Shown here one piece after another: positions 53,093 to 61,895 of a DNA stretch of 64,000 bases. Source of the stretch: JBCDKH01 sp964388485 (lineage in GTDB: Bacteria > Planctomycetota > Phycisphaerae > Tepidisphaerales > Tepidisphaeraceae). The DNA lies in the NCBI GenBank assembly GCA_964388485.1, contig CAYMAS010000015.1, positions 1 through 64,000 of the forward strand, written 5' to 3'. The notes beneath the pieces were generated by a model. The model saw only the letters and a list, made by a program, of their open reading frames with translations. It was not told where the DNA came from and did not search any database. Position 1 is the stretch's first letter, and each line of letters opens with the position of its first letter. Both the position numbers and the translations under genes were made by a program.

Positions 53093-53177
53093 GCCGGTAG
53101 CACCGGCTCATGCCGGTCATGCGAACGGCGGGCGGGCTGTTCGAAGGAGGGACCGTCAGTAGCCGGTCCTACCGACT
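53093..53177. repeat. Imperfect inverted pair with CCGGTAG/GTAGCCGG ends
   Basis: The left arm (GCCGGTAGCACCGGCTCATG) and the inverse of the right arm (53158-53177) match with few changes. A third CCGG half lies next to the left arm. It fits a decayed REPIN. Confidence 0.5.
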
Positions 53178-53197
53178 TGTTGGGCATCGTTGCGGCA

Positions 53198-53445
53198 CGA
53201 CGGATAACGCGGAGGTCGTAATCGTGGTCTGAGAGGGCGATATTGGTCCCTTAGATCGACCTACGGATGACGCGGAACGATGTCTTCGTTATCCGTCGGA
53301 CCAGATCGAGGAGCGGGCGGGAGGTATTCGTTATCCGTCGCGACTTGCCGCGGCGTGATCTGGCCCGCTGCGTTATCTGTAAATCCTTCGCACACGGTCA
53401 TCTCGCGAGATTATAGTGTGATCTCGACCTCTCCGTTATCCGTCG
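53198..53445. repeat. Interspersed 12-mer CGTTATCCGTCG on a 21-nt grid
   Basis: Exact copies start at 53287, 53329 and 53434, and a degenerate copy (CGTTATCTGTAA) starts at 53371. Their spacings are 42, 42 and 63 bases. One exact copy lies in inverse orientation at 53198-53209. The sequence between copies is not conserved. Confidence 0.7.
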
Positions 53446-53509
53446 CGAGATGGGATCGGTGTTCCGATAGCGATTATGGCTTCAGTGGCCCGTTCGGCCG
53501 GCCGATGAC

Positions 53510-53782
53510 GTGGACATGTTCGTCGCCACCATGCAGACATTGCGGAACTCACTGGGCCAGGAGCGGCAGGAGGCAATCCTTTACCGACACGGTCGGATGG
53601 GGCCGATGACGAGCGCGGAGCGGCAGGCGTTGTTCCGGGCACGGCATCCGCACTACTATAAGGAACGCCGTCGGCGGGAGAAGGAACGCCAAGCGGCACG
53701 AAAGGCGGGGCGGGCGTTGGCGGAGCGGGTCATGAAGCCGGTGCTGATGTTGCCGGATCTGTCGGTGGAGCAAAACCGATGA
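53510..53782 (+). CDS. Hypothetical small basic protein
   Basis: Up to 90 residues from GTG 53510, or 58 from ATG 53606. The part after 53606 (TSAERQALFRARHPHYYKER then RRREKERQAARKAG) is a highly basic helix with a YYKERRR segment, compatible with nucleic-acid binding. No family recognised. It is in the repeat island and ends four bases before a GTAG REP. It may be a mobile-element remnant. Confidence 0.35.
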   Translation: MDMFVATMQTLRNSLGQERQEAILYRHGRMGPMTSAERQALFRARHPHYYKERRRREKERQAARKAGRALAERVMKPVLMLPDLSVEQNR

Positions 53783-53785
53783 CCC

Positions 53786-53807
53786 GTAGGTCGTGCTTCA
53801 GCACGAC
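53786..53807 (+). repeat. Solitary GTAG-type REP
   Basis: GTAG followed by the palindrome GTCGTGCTTCAGCACGAC (53790-53807). Same class as 39057 and 45498. No inverted partner was seen nearby. Confidence 0.75.
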
Positions 53808-53868
53808 GCGGCGGAAGCAGAAGGTACGGGTTACGCGGCCTCCTCGAGCGCGGCCAACGAAGCAGCAT

Positions 53869-53951
53869 CGGTGGCACGGGTCGCGTCTGCGAGACCCGTG
53901 GTCTGGCTTGGCGACCCGATACGGGTCTCGCAGACGCGACCCGTGCCACCG
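53869..53951. repeat. 31-bp perfect inverted repeat
   Basis: Arms 53869-53899 and 53921-53951 pair without mismatch around a 21-nt spacer. Each arm contains an inner ACGGGTC...GACCCGT near-palindrome, so each arm can also fold on itself. It is REPIN-like in layout. Confidence 0.85.
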
Positions 53952-53982
53952 CCCCCACCGCCCCCACCGCCCCCACCGCCCC
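53951..53982. repeat. 9-bp tandem GCCCCCACC
   Basis: Three full copies and a partial one directly abut the right arm of the 31-bp inverted repeat. Confidence 0.8.
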
Positions 53983-54080
53983 GACTTCTGTAACACGCGG
54001 CGGCCGCAGGGTTGTAGAATGGCAGTCGCCGGGCGAACCCTCGTGCCGCGGCATGCGTCGCTGACTTCTTACGCCACACG

Positions 54081-57000
54081 ATGTCGAGCCCCGAATTGCC
54101 GCACGGATCCGCCACACGTTTAACCCCCGGCGATCTCGTCGATCGGCTCGAGGGCGTCCGGCGGAACGTGACGGTGATGGCGGTGCTGCGGGGCGTCGGG
54201 ATCGTCATCGCGGCCCTGTGTGCGTTGCTCATCGGCGGGGCGCTCGTGGACTGGATGCTCCGGCTGCCGGGGACGCCCCGGCTGATCGGGCTCGTGGCGG
54301 CGGTCTCGGTGCTGGCGTGGCTGGCGTACAAGCACGTTTGGCTCCCGGCGACGCGGCAGCCGACGTTGGACGAGGTCGCCGGTCATGCGGAGGATCGGTT
54401 TCCGGCCTTCGAGGATCGGCTGCGGTCGTCGTTGACGTTTTTGGGGGACGGGCAGGCGTTGCCGAGCGATCCGATGCGGCGGACGGCGGTCGAGGAGGCG
54501 GGCGACGTGGCGGGCGGGGTGACGTGGTCGGACCTGGTGCGGCGTAAGCCGACGGCGACGGCGTTAGGTTGGGCGGCGACGGCAGTGGCGACCCTGGTGT
54601 TGCTGGCGATGCTGGTCGGGCCGTTGACGGGGACGATTCTGGGTCGGCTGATCGATCCGCTGAACCCGAACCACCAGTGGCCCAAGCAGTTCAACGTGGC
54701 GGCGGCGGAGCTGCCCCCGTTGCACCCGGCGGGTCGGCCGATGACCGTGACGGCGACGCTCAGCAAAGGCGACCCGGACGACGTTCGGCCGATGGTGCTG
54801 TTCCGCGTGGGCGAGGACGGGCCGGTGCGACGCGTGGCGATGGCGCGGGGCGACGACGGCGTCTTCACGGCGAGCATCGATCCGCGGCTGGCGGAAAACT
54901 TGGGGCGGGAGCGGCTGAGCGTGTGGGTGGAGGCAGGGGACGACGAGACGACGCCGGAGGCGGTGGCGTTGGTGCGGAGACCGGTGTTGGAGTCGGCGAC
55001 ATTGCTGGTGACGCCGCCGCCTTATGCTCAGGGCGAGGAACGCCGCGTCGACCTCGGCGACGGCACCGCGGTCGTCGGCTTCGGGTCCGATCTGGAGCTG
55101 CGGCTCAACTACTCGAAGCCGCTCGATGCCGTTGAAGGCTTCGTTGTCGAGGAGGACGTGGCGACGCTGCGGTGGACGGCGGACGAGTCGCGGACGTTCT
55201 CGGTGAAAGCGACGGATCTGGACGGGTTGTCGAGCGACGCGTCGCCGACGATGGAGGTGATCGTCCGGCCCGATGCCCCGCCGACGGTGCAGATCGATGA
55301 TCCGCGGCGAAACGGGACGCGGACGCCCGAGGCGGTCGTGCCGTTGGAGGTGACGGCGGAGGACGACTTCGGGCTGGTGCGGGCGGATCTGGTAGTCGAG
55401 CGGCTGGCGCCGGTGGGCGGCGAGGGATGGACGGCAAGGGTGCCGTTGTTGGAGGCGGCAAGCGTCGACGTTGAGCGTGGGCGGGGCGAGAGTCGGCGGT
55501 ACAAGATGGCGTACGACTGGGATCTGTCAGCCGTGGCGGATCAGGCGGGCGAGTCGCTTCGGCCGGGGGACGTGCTGGAGTTTTACGTGGTGGCGAAGGA
55601 CAACTTCGAGATCGACGGCGTCGGGCACGAGCCGGTGGAGAGCGGGCGGCTGCGGATCACGATCATCAGCCAGGAGGCGCTCAACCGTGAGGTGATCCGC
55701 GAATTGCAGCAGCTGCGCGAGCAGGTCGAGTCGGCACGTCGGCGGCAGTCGGCGGCGAAGTCGGAGGCGTCCGCGTGGGCGGAGGCGACGGCTCAGCAGG
55801 ACGAGCTCGACCAGGCAGACCGTGAAGCGGGCGAACGGATCGCCAACCGGCAGTCGCGCGAGGCGGCGGCGGTGAAGCGGCTGGCGGAGCGGGCCTTGGA
55901 GTCGGCGGATCGGCTGCGGGAGAACAACTCGCCGAGCGAGGACTTGGTGGAGCTGTCGGAGAACGTGTCGGAGCAGTTGGACGATGCGGCCGAAGGGCCG
56001 ATGCGTGAGGCGTCGAGCAAGCTCAACGAGGCGGCGAAGTCGGACGAGGCGAGCGATCGCGAGCAGGCGGCGGGCGAGGCTCGCGAGCGGCAGGACGAGG
56101 CGGACGAGGCCTTGGCCGACGTGATGCGGGAGATGGAGGCGATCGGCGGGCTGCGTCAGGCGGCCGACGCGATGCGGCGACTGCTCGATGAGCAACAGCA
56201 GTTGGGCGAACAGGCGGATGCAAATGCCGCCCGCAACCTGGGCAAGCGTGACGACGAGATCAGCGACGAGGACCGCCAAGAGGCCGAGCGTCTCGCCGCC
56301 GAGCAGGAGAAGCTCGCCGATGAAGTCGACGAACTGCTCGAGCGGATGGAAGAGCAGGCGGAGGCTCAGGAAGGCGAAGAGCAGGATCCGACGGCCGAGG
56401 CGATGGAGCAGGCGGCCCAGGCGGGTCGGCAACAGGACGTCAGCGGGCAGCAGCGGCAAGCCGCCCAATCGCAACGGCAAGGCGAGCAGCAGGACGCCCA
56501 GCAGGCGCGCGAGGCGGCGGAGTTGGGGCTGGAGATCATGCTGCGTGAACTACAGGATGCCGAGCGCGAGGCGTTGCGGCGTCTGGAGCGTCGGCTGGCG
56601 GAACTGCGGGATCAAATCGAGCGGCTTGTTCGGCTTCAAAGCGGGCACAACGCGGACAACCTCGTGATCCGCGGCGTCGAGGACGAGGCGGTCGCGGAGC
56701 TGATCGAGGCGTCGGGTCGTGATGCCGATCAGCAGGTCGAGCCGACGACGGCCCGTCTGTCGGCCGGTCAGGAGCAGAGCGAGCAGAACACGCGAGACCT
56801 GGCGGCGGTGGCTGATGCGGATGCGAACGACGGCGGGCGGATCAGCGAGCTGTTGAACACGGCGGCGTTGCGGATGGAGCGGGCGGCGGTGGAGTTGCGG
56901 GACGAGGACTTGGCCGAGGCGTACGAGCCGCCGCAGGTCGGAGCGTTGGCGTCATTGCGTGAGGCGCTGGAGGCGGCGGACGAGGAGCAGCAACGTGTGC

Positions 57001-58301
57001 AGGAAGAGCTCGAGCGTCAGCAACGCGAAGCGGTCAAGCAACGGCTCGAAGCGGTGCGTCAGACGCAGACGGACGTGATTAACGCGACGACTGCGGAACT
57101 GGCGGCGGTCGAGAATCCGAAACGTCGCGACCGGCTCCGGCCGCGCGCGGAAGTTGCGCCGCAGCAGGCGGAGCTGGCAATCGAGATGGTCGACATTGCC
57201 GCGGCACTAGGAGAGGCGGGCGGCGTCATCTTCGTCTACACCGCGGAGGAAGCCGTCACGCTCATGCGGGACAGTCAGACCCGGCTCGACGCGCTGGACG
57301 TCACGCCGATGACGCTCGCGACGCAGGGCGAGATCGTCGTCCTTCTCGACGACCTCATCGACTCACTCCGCATCGACGGCGGGGGCAACGAGCAGCGGTT
57401 CGAGCAGAATGAGCAACCCGGCGGCGGGGGCGGGGGCGATCAGGGTCCGCCGCTGCCACCACAGGCGGAGATCAAGCTCTTCCGCAAGCTGCAGCAACGG
57501 CTCAACGAACAGACGAAGCAGGCTCACGACCTTGGCGACGCGACGCAGCGACTCGCCGAACGGCAGGGCGAATATCGGGACGTGCTCGACGAGATGCTCC
57601 AGAAGTACAGCCGCGGCGAGTTGAAGTTCGGGCCAGAGCCGAATGTCGACACGCTGCTGCCGGAAGAGGCTGCGGAGGATGTCGACGAAGCGCTCGATGA
57701 TCGAGAGCTGCTCGACGACCTGCTGGGTGACGCCGGTCGTGAAGGCGAGCTTCCCGAAGATGGCGAACCAGCGGAAGCGGGCTCGCCCACCGTCCAACGT
57801 CTTGGCGACTACATGGCCCGCGCTCGGCAGCGGCTCGACGTCAAGCAGGATGCCGGCCCCGTCACGCAGGCGGTGCAGGAGCGGATTCTCCTCGAGCTCG
57901 ACGCCCTGGCTGAGCAGTCGCAGCAACAACAACAGCAGAGCAGCAGTTCCTCCTCTTCCGGCGGCAACGCGAGCGGCCAGCAGCAACCAGGGGGCGATGC
58001 TCGTGGCGTCGAGCAGGCACCGCAGCCGGGCGATCCGCAGCAAGGTGATGCTCAGCAAGGCGAGCAGGCCGGTCAGCCGCAGCCGGGTCAACCGTCGCAG
58101 GGGGAGAACGCTCAGGATGGTCCCGAAGGCATCGACGCGGATCTGTCGCGCGAGCTCGAAGAAACCCGGGCCGGTTGGGGCCAGCTCACGCCGCGTCAGC
58201 GGCAGGCGATCCTCGACACGCAGACGGACAAGACGCTCGACAAGTACCGTCGGCTGACCGAAGAGTTCTATCGCAAGCTCAGCGAGAAGGAAGACGAATG
58301 A
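54081..58301 (+). CDS. DUF4175-family giant membrane/coiled-coil protein
   Basis: A 1406-residue protein. N-terminal membrane helices (GVGIVIAALCALLIGGALVD, LIGLVAAVSVLAWLAYKHVW and ATAVATLVLLAMLVGPLTGT) carry the DUF4175 feature, then a beta-rich extracytoplasmic part to about 530. A very long coiled coil rich in Gln/Glu/Ala/Arg follows (about 535-1130). Glycine and glutamine/serine low-complexity linkers separate the C-terminal helices, which end in a conserved WGQLTPRQRQAILD segment. It is the expected neighbour of BatA/VWA genes. The island at 51017-54080 cuts it from them. The ATGA stop overlaps the next gene. Confidence 0.8.
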   Translation: MSSPELPHGSATRLTPGDLVDRLEGVRRNVTVMAVLRGVGIVIAALCALLIGGALVDWMLRLPGTPRLIGLVAAVSVLAWLAYKHVWLPATRQPTLDEVAGHAEDRFPAFEDRLRSSLTFLGDGQALPSDPMRRTAVEEAGDVAGGVTWSDLVRRKPTATALGWAATAVATLVLLAMLVGPLTGTILGRLIDPLNPNHQWPKQFNVAAAELPPLHPAGRPMTVTATLSKGDPDDVRPMVLFRVGEDGPVRRVAMARGDDGVFTASIDPRLAENLGRERLSVWVEAGDDETTPEAVALVRRPVLESATLLVTPPPYAQGEERRVDLGDGTAVVGFGSDLELRLNYSKPLDAVEGFVVEEDVATLRWTADESRTFSVKATDLDGLSSDASPTMEVIVRPDAPPTVQIDDPRRNGTRTPEAVVPLEVTAEDDFGLVRADLVVERLAPVGGEGWTARVPLLEAASVDVERGRGESRRYKMAYDWDLSAVADQAGESLRPGDVLEFYVVAKDNFEIDGVGHEPVESGRLRITIISQEALNREVIRELQQLREQVESARRRQSAAKSEASAWAEATAQQDELDQADREAGERIANRQSREAAAVKRLAERALESADRLRENNSPSEDLVELSENVSEQLDDAAEGPMREASSKLNEAAKSDEASDREQAAGEARERQDEADEALADVMREMEAIGGLRQAADAMRRLLDEQQQLGEQADANAARNLGKRDDEISDEDRQEAERLAAEQEKLADEVDELLERMEEQAEAQEGEEQDPTAEAMEQAAQAGRQQDVSGQQRQAAQSQRQGEQQDAQQAREAAELGLEIMLRELQDAEREALRRLERRLAELRDQIERLVRLQSGHNADNLVIRGVEDEAVAELIEASGRDADQQVEPTTARLSAGQEQSEQNTRDLAAVADADANDGGRISELLNTAALRMERAAVELRDEDLAEAYEPPQVGALASLREALEAADEEQQRVQEELERQQREAVKQRLEAVRQTQTDVINATTAELAAVENPKRRDRLRPRAEVAPQQAELAIEMVDIAAALGEAGGVIFVYTAEEAVTLMRDSQTRLDALDVTPMTLATQGEIVVLLDDLIDSLRIDGGGNEQRFEQNEQPGGGGGGDQGPPLPPQAEIKLFRKLQQRLNEQTKQAHDLGDATQRLAERQGEYRDVLDEMLQKYSRGELKFGPEPNVDTLLPEEAAEDVDEALDDRELLDDLLGDAGREGELPEDGEPAEAGSPTVQRLGDYMARARQRLDVKQDAGPVTQAVQERILLELDALAEQSQQQQQQSSSSSSSGGNASGQQQPGGDARGVEQAPQPGDPQQGDAQQGEQAGQPQPGQPSQGENAQDGPEGIDADLSRELEETRAGWGQLTPRQRQAILDTQTDKTLDKYRRLTEEFYRKLSEKEDE

Positions 58302-59476
58302 GGCAAAGTCACGTCGATGGCGTTCACATCTGTTCCGCGTCTTCGGGAGCGGCGGAGCTTGCTCCGCGGGCAAAGGTGCAACGAGCCTCCCCCACGGAGC
58401 AAGCTCCGCCGCTTCTCAGAGTCACGACCTGCGTTTTCACGCTCGCAGCTCTCTTCTACACCACGCTTGTCGCCGCACAGGACCTGCCCGTTCCCGAAGA
58501 AGGCGTCGGCGAGGGTCGGGAGATGGTGCGTGGCGACGAGATCACGCCCGAGAGCAGAGCGGCGGTGGACAAGGGGTTGGCGTGGCTTGCGACGCGACAG
58601 GCAGCCGACGGCAGCTTCGCCAGCGGCAGCACCGGCACGGCCGTCACCAGCCTCGCCGCCTTGGCCTTCATGAGCGACGGTCACCTGCCGGGCCGGGGCG
58701 AGTACGGCGAGATCGTTCGCAAGGCCGTCGACAACATCATCGCCACGGCCGAACCCAGCGGCCTGCTCGCCGGCAGCGGTGGCGGCGGCGTCATGTACCA
58801 GCACGGCTTCGCGACGCTGTTGCTCGGCGAGGTCTACGGCATGACGGGCGACGACCGGATCCAGGAACCGCTGCGGCGGGCCATTCGGCTCATCGAGCAG
58901 TCGCAAAATCCGCAGGGCGGCTGGCGGTATCAGCCGGTGCCGCTCGATGCGGACGTCAGCGTGACGATTTGCCAGGTGATGGCCTTGCGTGCCGCGCGGG
59001 ATGCCGGCATCAAGGTGGAGGCGGGTGTGATCGACAAGGCGATCGAGTACGTCCGCAAGTGCCAGACGGCCGACGGCGGCTTCAAGTACATGCTCCACCA
59101 CGGCGGCAACAGTGCCTTTCCCCGCAGTGCCGCCGGCGTCGCGACGCTCTACTACGCCGGCATCAGCGAGGGCGACGACATCGACCGCGGGCTGTCGTAT
59201 CTCATGAACCACCTGCCCGGCGGCGGGATCGGTGGGCGGGAGCGGCACTACTTCTACGGCCAGTACTACGCCGCCCAAGCCATGTTTCTCGCCGGCGGCG
59301 ACTACTGGGCATTGTGGTTCCCGGCGATCCGCCAGGAGCTCCTGTCCCGGCAGAGCCAAGGGGGCTTCTGGAACGCTCAGTTCTCCAACGAATACGGCAC
59401 GGCCATGTCACTGATCATTCTGCAGATGCCCAACCGTTACCTGCCCGTCTTCAGCGGAAAGGGGCCGGGCTCGTGA
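58298..59476 (+). CDS. Prenyltransferase/squalene-oxidase repeat protein with REPIN-encoded N-terminus
   Basis: About 392 residues, exported. The mature part is an alpha/alpha-barrel of repeated QxxDGSF/GGW units (RQAADGSFASG, QNPQGGWRYQP, QTADGGFKYM, QGGFWNAQ), as in planctomycete proteins of the squalene-cyclase-repeat type. No DxDD catalytic motif is seen, so it is probably a binding protein. The signal peptide core (TCVFTLAALFYTTLVAAQDL) begins near residue 43. It is preceded by about 25 residues translated from a REPIN, unlike a normal leader. The start overlaps the DUF4175 stop (ATGA); GTG 58375 is an alternative start. Confidence 0.78.
   Translation: MRQSHVDGVHICSASSGAAELAPRAKVQRASPTEQAPPLLRVTTCVFTLAALFYTTLVAAQDLPVPEEGVGEGREMVRGDEITPESRAAVDKGLAWLATRQAADGSFASGSTGTAVTSLAALAFMSDGHLPGRGEYGEIVRKAVDNIIATAEPSGLLAGSGGGGVMYQHGFATLLLGEVYGMTGDDRIQEPLRRAIRLIEQSQNPQGGWRYQPVPLDADVSVTICQVMALRAARDAGIKVEAGVIDKAIEYVRKCQTADGGFKYMLHHGGNSAFPRSAAGVATLYYAGISEGDDIDRGLSYLMNHLPGGGIGGRERHYFYGQYYAAQAMFLAGGDYWALWFPAIRQELLSRQSQGGFWNAQFSNEYGTAMSLIILQMPNRYLPVFSGKGPGS
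58346..58417. repeat. REPIN inside a coding sequence (GGAG type)
   Basis: Left copy: GGAG at 58346, then CGGCG and GAGC-TT-GCTC. Right copy in reverse: GGAGC-AA-GCTCC followed by GCCGC, ending TTCTC instead of CTCC. It shares the GGAGCGGCG head with the pair at 4519 but has different, self-complementary stem arms. It is translated in frame as residues GAAELAPRAK...TEQAPPLL. Confidence 0.78.
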
Positions 59477-60663
59477 ACGGGTTGCGGTGCCTGATCGTGC
59501 TCCTGCTCGCGACGCCACTGGCGGCGCAGGAGGGCCAAGGTATGCTCACGCAGCAACTGACCGTCGTCGACAACGGCAACGTCGTCACGCGTGACGTGCG
59601 GCAACTTCTGCTCACTGCAACGGAAGAAGGCGTCTCCATGACGGCTGATGGCGAAGCGGTCGCCGGCGATTGGCTTGTGCTCGAACACGATGTCGACAAA
59701 AGTTTGCAGCCTCGGTTTCAAGATGATCTTTGGCGACTCCAACTCGCCAACGGCGAGATCCTTGTCGGAGAGTTTCTTCGGGCCGACGATGCGTCGGTGA
59801 GTCTCGACAGCCGCTGGCTCGGCGCATTCGAGGTGTCGCTCGACGACGTCAAGGCGCTGGCCAAGGTGAGTGCCCCGACGCCGAAGGAGCGGCCGGATCA
59901 GGACGTGATCCGGTTCGACAACGGCGATGTGGCGAGCGGATTCTACACCGGCACGCGGGGCAACGTGCTGCTTCTGGCGACCGATGTCGGTGAGTTGGAG
60001 GTGCCGATGAGTCGCCTGTCGAGCCTGTCGCTGGCGGATGCGGGTGGCACGCCGTCGACGCGGCCGGGTGTGGCGGCAGGGCAGCCGACGGTCCGAGTCG
60101 CGTTGCTCGACGGCACGGTGCTGCTGGCGGATTCGTTGTCGATTCAGCCCGGCGTGGCGGCGTTGCGGCGGGGCGATCGGCAGGTCGGCGTGGATCTGGA
60201 TCACATCCTGGCGGCGGAGCCCGTGGAGCAGCCCGGGCTGTGGCTGACAGACTTGCCGATGCTCGAGCAGACGCACGAGCCGTACCTGTCGGTCGTGTCG
60301 CTGCCGATCGTCCGCAGCGGCCTGGGGACGGACCGCTCGCTGGTTCTACGGAGTCGAAGTGAGGTGACGGTCGACGTGCCTCGAGCGGGTCGGCTGGTGA
60401 TGCAGGTGCAAATCGATCAGGCTGACGAGCGGCCACTGGCAGATGCGCGGGTGATCATTCGGCAGGGCGAGCAGGTGCTGTACGAGCGGGACTCACTTCA
60501 AGCGGCGGACGGAGCCATCGCCGTCGATGTACCGGTTGCCGGTGGCGAGCTATCGCTCCGGGTGGAGTACGGGTCCGGCTTGGACGTGCAGGATCAGGTC
60601 GTCTTCGTGCGTCCGGTGCTGCTTGTGGAGCAGGAGGATGGTGACGCGTCTGGAGCGAGATGA
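59473..60663 (+). CDS. Exported protein with NPCBM-like C-terminal domain
   Basis: A 396-residue protein with a signal peptide (LRCLIVLLLATPLAAQEGQG). A middle part has repeated LQLANGEILVGEFL, VIRFDNGDVASGFYTG and VALLDGTVLLADSLSI units, like small beta-barrel repeats. The C-terminal domain (DRSLVLRSRSEVTVDVPRAG, then VIIRQGEQVLYERDSL) resembles NPCBM-type carbohydrate-binding folds. GTG 59473 overlaps the upstream stop by four bases (GTGA). It is the last gene of the Bat-like operon; carA follows. Confidence 0.65.
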   Translation: MNGLRCLIVLLLATPLAAQEGQGMLTQQLTVVDNGNVVTRDVRQLLLTATEEGVSMTADGEAVAGDWLVLEHDVDKSLQPRFQDDLWRLQLANGEILVGEFLRADDASVSLDSRWLGAFEVSLDDVKALAKVSAPTPKERPDQDVIRFDNGDVASGFYTGTRGNVLLLATDVGELEVPMSRLSSLSLADAGGTPSTRPGVAAGQPTVRVALLDGTVLLADSLSIQPGVAALRRGDRQVGVDLDHILAAEPVEQPGLWLTDLPMLEQTHEPYLSVVSLPIVRSGLGTDRSLVLRSRSEVTVDVPRAGRLVMQVQIDQADERPLADARVIIRQGEQVLYERDSLQAADGAIAVDVPVAGGELSLRVEYGSGLDVQDQVVFVRPVLLVEQEDGDASGAR

Positions 60664-60716
60664 CGAGGTCGGACCCGCGACTTGGTGGCGGCCGTCGCAC
60701 CTCATACCGTCGAGGC

Positions 60717-61844
60717 GTGTCTACCGCCTCGTCGCCCGCTGTGCTTGCTCTCGAAGACGGCTGCGTCTTCACCGGCCGGTCCTTTGGTGCAGGCAGTGAT
60801 GCCGTCGGTGAGGTGGTGTTCAACACGAGCATGACCGGCTATCAGGAGATCCTCACCGACCCCAGCTACGCGGGGCAACTCGTCGTCATGACGGCACCGC
60901 ACATCGGCAATACCGGCGTGAACGTCGTCGATCAAGAGAGCGACCGGCCGCACGTCGCCGGACTGATCGTCAAGGAAGTCTCGCCCGTCGTCAGCTCGTG
61001 GCGTGCGACAGCGAGCCTGCCGGACTACCTCAAGGAGCACGGCCTGCCCGGCCTGTGTGGCATCGACACGCGGGCGTTGGTCCGACGGCTACGCGGCGAC
61101 GGGACGATGCGCGGCGTGCTGGCGACGGGCGAGCATGACCCGCGGGAACTGGTCGAGCGGGCCAGAGCTGCGGCGTCGATGGCGGGGGCGGATTGGGTGA
61201 CGGAAGTGAAGCCCGAGGCGACGCGAAATTGGGATCTGGATCGTGGCGACTGGTCATCCGGTGCGCCCGAGGATGGATCGGGGCTGCACGTCGTCGCCCT
61301 CGACTGCGGGGCGAAGCACAACATTCTCCGGCATTTGCGGGAGCGTCGCGTAAAGGTCACGGTCGTGCCCGCCGACGCGGACGCAGCGACGATTCGCGAA
61401 CTTAAGCCTAACGGTCTGTTCGTCTCGAACGGCCCCGGCGATCCGGCGGCGGTCGACTACGCGACGAAGCTCGTCGCTGAGCTCATGAACGACCGTCTGC
61501 CGACTTTCGGCATCTGCTTGGGGCATCAGCTACTCGGCCAGGCGATCGGTGCGACGACCTATAAGCTCCCCTTCGGCCACCGCGGCGGCAACCAGCCGGT
61601 CAAGGATCTGCAAACCGGCCGCGTCGAAATCACGAGCCAAAACCACGGCTTCGCCATCGATGAGGCGAGCCTGAGGGCAGCCGGTGGCGAGATCACGCAC
61701 GTGAATCTCAACGACGGCACGATCGAAGGCTTTCGTCTCAAGACGCGGCCGATGTTCTGCGTGCAGTACCACCCCGAAGCGAGTCCCGGACCGCATGACG
61801 CGAGTTATCTGTTCGACCAGTTCGTGCGGTTGATGAAGGCGTAG
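60717..61844 (+). CDS. carA: Carbamoyl-phosphate synthase small subunit
   Basis: Glutaminase subunit that supplies ammonia for carbamoyl phosphate in arginine and pyrimidine synthesis. The 375-residue product has an N-terminal CPSase small-chain domain (VFNTSMTGYQEILTDPSYAG, CGIDTRALVRRLR). The class I glutamine amidotransferase domain carries C267 in FGICLGHQLLG and H352/E354 in YHPEASPGPHD. GTG 60717 starts the conserved sequence; ATG 60660 in frame is an alternative that overlaps the previous stop. carB is not in the window. It is convergent with argG. Confidence 0.93.
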   Translation: MSTASSPAVLALEDGCVFTGRSFGAGSDAVGEVVFNTSMTGYQEILTDPSYAGQLVVMTAPHIGNTGVNVVDQESDRPHVAGLIVKEVSPVVSSWRATASLPDYLKEHGLPGLCGIDTRALVRRLRGDGTMRGVLATGEHDPRELVERARAAASMAGADWVTEVKPEATRNWDLDRGDWSSGAPEDGSGLHVVALDCGAKHNILRHLRERRVKVTVVPADADAATIRELKPNGLFVSNGPGDPAAVDYATKLVAELMNDRLPTFGICLGHQLLGQAIGATTYKLPFGHRGGNQPVKDLQTGRVEITSQNHGFAIDEASLRAAGGEITHVNLNDGTIEGFRLKTRPMFCVQYHPEASPGPHDASYLFDQFVRLMKA

Positions 61845-61895
61845 GACGTCGACCGACTGGACGTCGTTCAAGCGCTTCCCCCGGAGCGGCGTGGC

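Larger units (their letters stand above)
52722..53509. other. Repeat-dense non-coding stretch
   Basis: No supportable gene on either strand. It contains several separate inverted and interspersed repeats listed individually below, plus a minus-strand open stretch (52718-52954) with a hydrophobic N-terminus that lacks coding support. GAGCGT-CGCA-ACGCTC at 52884-52899 is a further small palindrome. Confidence 0.6.
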
